A DNA stretch of 16,931 nt. Source: an uncultured Clostridium sp. (GTDB taxonomy: Bacteria > Bacillota > Clostridia > Lachnospirales > Lachnospiraceae). The stretch is taken from assembly GCA_958442925.1 (NCBI GenBank), contig CAUCIO010000033.1, positions 1 to 16,931 on the forward strand, read 5' to 3'. The translations under genes were made by a program, and so were the position numbers. The notes beneath the pieces are model-generated. The model ran no database searches. It had not been told where the DNA came from and was given only the letters and a program-made list of their open reading frames with translations. Below are positions 15,007 through 16,931 of the stretch, in pieces. Positions within the stretch are counted from its first letter, which is position 1. Every line of letters starts with the position of its first letter.

Positions 15007-15987
15007 GTGAAAAAATTTGTAATGCTGGATGCGCACACGCTTCCTGAAGCAGATTATCATCAGGAAAGAGAGATCCTTGCAGAAGCCGGGTACGAATGTG
15101 TGATCGCTCAATGTAAAACTATGGACGAAGTTGTAGACTGCTGTTCGGATGCGGATGTGATCGGAGATGTGTATTTCAAGATTGACGATATGCTGCTGTC
15201 AAAGTTGCCGAAGCTTCAGGCTGTCATCCGCTATGGCATCGGTTACGATGTAGTGGACATCGAGGCGGCTGGAAGGAGGGGAGTGGCAGTCTGCAACCTG
15301 CCGACCTACTGTGTGGAAGATGTGGCTTCGCACGCTTTGGGCTTAATTCTGGATCTGCGCCGAAAACTGACTTTATATGACCGAAGACTTCATGAGGGCC
15401 AGTGGGATCCTGGATACGGCTATGAAATGCACCGATTTTCATCTACAGTTCTGGGACTTATGGGATTTGGAAGGACGGCCAGAATTCTGGCCGGCTTTGC
15501 AAAAGGACTGGGAATGAAAGTTTTGGCCAGCGATCCCTATCTGCCAGCAGAAGTTTTTAGAGAGCATGGAGTGGAACAGGTGTCCTACGAGGAAATTTAC
15601 AGCCAGGCAGATATCATTTCTCTCCATGTGCCAGCTACAGAGGAGACGAAGCACTTAATCTGTCAGGAGACGATTGGAAAAATGAAGGACGGAGTGATGA
15701 TTGTCAATACCTCCAGAGGCAGTATTGTCAATTTGCAGGATTTGATGGACGCTTTGGATTCGGATAAAGTGGCGGCAGTCGGTCTGGACGTTATGGAAGG
15801 AGAACCGATTTCTGATAAGAATGCCAGGCTGTTTCAGTTTGAGCAGGCGGTTGTAACGCCGCATGTAGCCTACAGCTCTGCCGAGGCATCAGACGAGCAG
15901 CATACTCAGGCTGCTCAGACAGCGGTTCGCCTTCTGAGAGGGGAGCGGCCGGAAAACATTGTAAACAGAAGACAGCTGGGATTATAA
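15007..15987 (+). CDS. D-2-hydroxyacid dehydrogenase (NAD(P)-dependent)
   Basis: An oxidoreductase that interconverts 2-hydroxy acids and 2-keto acids. It has 326 residues. The nucleotide-binding fold has GLMGFGRTARI (150-160), in which the third Gly of GxGxxG is Ala158, and an acidic Asp176 at the end of the second strand, which favours NAD over NADP. The catalytic residues are all present: Arg237 in NTSRGS, Glu266 in DVMEGEP and His286 in VTPHVAY. GTG at 15007 is the start, with AAGGAGGT at 14993-15000 and a 6-base spacer. The gene lies between dctM and dctP of one TRAP system, so the transported compound is probably its substrate or a close precursor. The exact acid (for example a sugar acid, lactate-like acid or glyoxylate-type product) cannot be told from the sequence. 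Confidence 0.9.
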   Translation: MKKFVMLDAHTLPEADYHQEREILAEAGYECVIAQCKTMDEVVDCCSDADVIGDVYFKIDDMLLSKLPKLQAVIRYGIGYDVVDIEAAGRRGVAVCNLPTYCVEDVASHALGLILDLRRKLTLYDRRLHEGQWDPGYGYEMHRFSSTVLGLMGFGRTARILAGFAKGLGMKVLASDPYLPAEVFREHGVEQVSYEEIYSQADIISLHVPATEETKHLICQETIGKMKDGVMIVNTSRGSIVNLQDLMDALDSDKVAAVGLDVMEGEPISDKNARLFQFEQAVVTPHVAYSSAEASDEQHTQAAQTAVRLLRGERPENIVNRRQLGL

Positions 15988-16042
15988 GAAATAGAAAATA
16001 GCAGAATTATATAGGAAAAGCAGGAGAAGGGGAGGAATTACA

Positions 16043-16931
16043 ATGAAAAAAACAGTGATTTCCATACTTATGGCGGGAATATTAGCGGCAAATCTGGCAG
16101 GATGTTCAGGAGGAACAGATAACTCTAAAAACGCGGAGAACTCATCGGGTGAAAACTATACCATTACTTTAACACATGCCGTAGCGGAGGATACCTCCCA
16201 GCAGGCAGGCTGTCTTGCTTTTAAGGAGTATGTGGAGGAGAACTCGGAAGGAAAAATTACTGTGAATATTTATCCCAATTCCCAGATGGGAGGAGACAGA
16301 GAACAGATAGAGGGAGTACAGGAGGGAAGCATTACTATGATGACCTGCGGAAGCGCAGCTCAGGCTAATTTTGTAAACAGCGCCATTGTCTTTGATGGTC
16401 CGTTTGCTTTCCAGACAGAGGAGCAGATGGAAAAGGTATTTGCTGATCAGGAATTTATCGACGCTCTGTCAGCAGAATATGACAAGGCTGGCTTCCATAT
16501 GATGGGACTTTCGTCATTAGGCTTCCGTGTTACCACAGCTAATAAGGAAATCCGTGTGCCGGAGGATGTAAAGGGGCTTACTATCCGGACTATGGAGAAT
16601 AAATATCACATGTCCCTCTGGAAAAACCTGGGGGCTAATCCAACTCCTCTGGCTTTCAATGAGCTTTACACAGCTCTTCAGCAGGGAACGGTAGAAGCTC
16701 AGGAGAATCCTTTAGAGCTGGTCTATGCTCAGAAATTTTATGAGCAGCAGAAATATGTGATTGAGACGCGGCATCTGCCTCAGAATCTTGTATGGATCAT
16801 GAACAAGAACTACTATGACAGCCTGCCGGATGATTTGAAAGCAGTAGTTGACGAGGGCGCGAAAAAAGCGGTAGAAGGATCTGTTTCTTACTATAAAGAG
16901 AATAACGCAGAGCTGGAGAAGAAAGTAACAG
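16043..16931 (+). CDS. dctP: TRAP substrate-binding lipoprotein DctP (3' truncated)
   Basis: The extracellular solute-binding subunit of the TRAP transporter; 296 residues are visible before the window ends, so roughly the last few dozen are missing. An N-terminal lipoprotein signal ends in the lipobox LAGC with Cys21, so the protein is lipid-anchored, as expected in a Gram-positive. The DctP fold shows THAVAEDT (44-51), the YPNSQMGGDRE block (77-87), GFRVTTANKEI (160-170), and GLTIRTMEN (178-186), whose Arg182 matches the Arg that clamps the substrate carboxylate in this family. QENPLELV (220-227) lines the pocket. The ATG at 16043 has GGAGG about 7 bases upstream. It follows the dehydrogenase by 55 AT-rich bases without a terminator. 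The substrate is therefore probably a monocarboxylate; its identity is unknown. Confidence 0.93.
   Translation, partial: MKKTVISILMAGILAANLAGCSGGTDNSKNAENSSGENYTITLTHAVAEDTSQQAGCLAFKEYVEENSEGKITVNIYPNSQMGGDREQIEGVQEGSITMMTCGSAAQANFVNSAIVFDGPFAFQTEEQMEKVFADQEFIDALSAEYDKAGFHMMGLSSLGFRVTTANKEIRVPEDVKGLTIRTMENKYHMSLWKNLGANPTPLAFNELYTALQQGTVEAQENPLELVYAQKFYEQQKYVIETRHLPQNLVWIMNKNYYDSLPDDLKAVVDEGAKKAVEGSVSYYKENNAELEKKVT

Noticed and set aside
1..16931. CRISPR array, tRNA, rRNA, insertion sequence or phage attachment site
   Set aside because: No direct-repeat arrays, cloverleaf sequences, transposase frames or terminal inverted repeats were recognised on either strand.

Overview
This window looks like chromosomal DNA from a low-to-mid GC Clostridia species, most likely a Lachnospiraceae member (Clostridium cluster XIVa type). 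The evidence is gene content rather than a marker gene. It has a six-cysteine SCIFF ranthipeptide with its radical SAM maturase, a fused SecDF, a TIGR04086-type membrane protein, a Csp-like subtilase, strong AGGAGG ribosome binding sites, and several TTG or GTG starts. I see no phage, transposon, CRISPR or RNA gene.

Layout. (A) 1-2528: the 3' end of an HtrA-type serine protease with a PDZ domain, then, behind its own sigma-A promoter, a divergent ClpX-type unfoldase. (B) 2481-4426: a Csp-like subtilase on the minus strand, convergent with clpX across a shared hairpin terminator and divergent from lspA. (C) 4427-6464: signal peptidase II (lspA), then a CNNM/CBS-domain (HlyC/CorC-type) membrane protein with its own consensus promoter and a bidirectional terminator. 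(D) 6484-12345: a TIGR04086-like membrane protein on the minus strand, divergent from a run of genes scfA, scfB, secDF, tgt and yajC that ends at a textbook terminator. (E) 12346-16931: an AT-rich control region with a perfect 26-bp palindrome and a perfect-consensus promoter, then a GntR/FCD regulator, TRAP permeases dctQ and dctM, a D-2-hydroxyacid dehydrogenase and the lipoprotein binding protein dctP, which runs off the right edge.

How the genes work together. Region A is proteostasis: envelope protease plus ATP-driven unfoldase. Region D joins a RiPP system to Sec export. ScfA is the precursor peptide and ScfB the thioether-forming maturase. The scfB stop overlaps the secDF start, secDF overlaps tgt, and yajC (the SecDF partner) closes the run. 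A strong hairpin between scfA and scfB may let the peptide be made in excess over its maturase. Region E is a regulated uptake and oxidation module for an organic acid, probably a hydroxy- or keto-carboxylate. The GntR protein presumably controls itself and the transporter through the palindrome and related half-sites spaced about two helical turns apart.

The parts most worth a second look are the SCIFF-Sec coupling, the scfA-scfB hairpin, the phased operator array, the changed RKH-loop position and long N-terminus of the ClpX protein, and an Asp-to-Ala change in the SecF half of SecDF.
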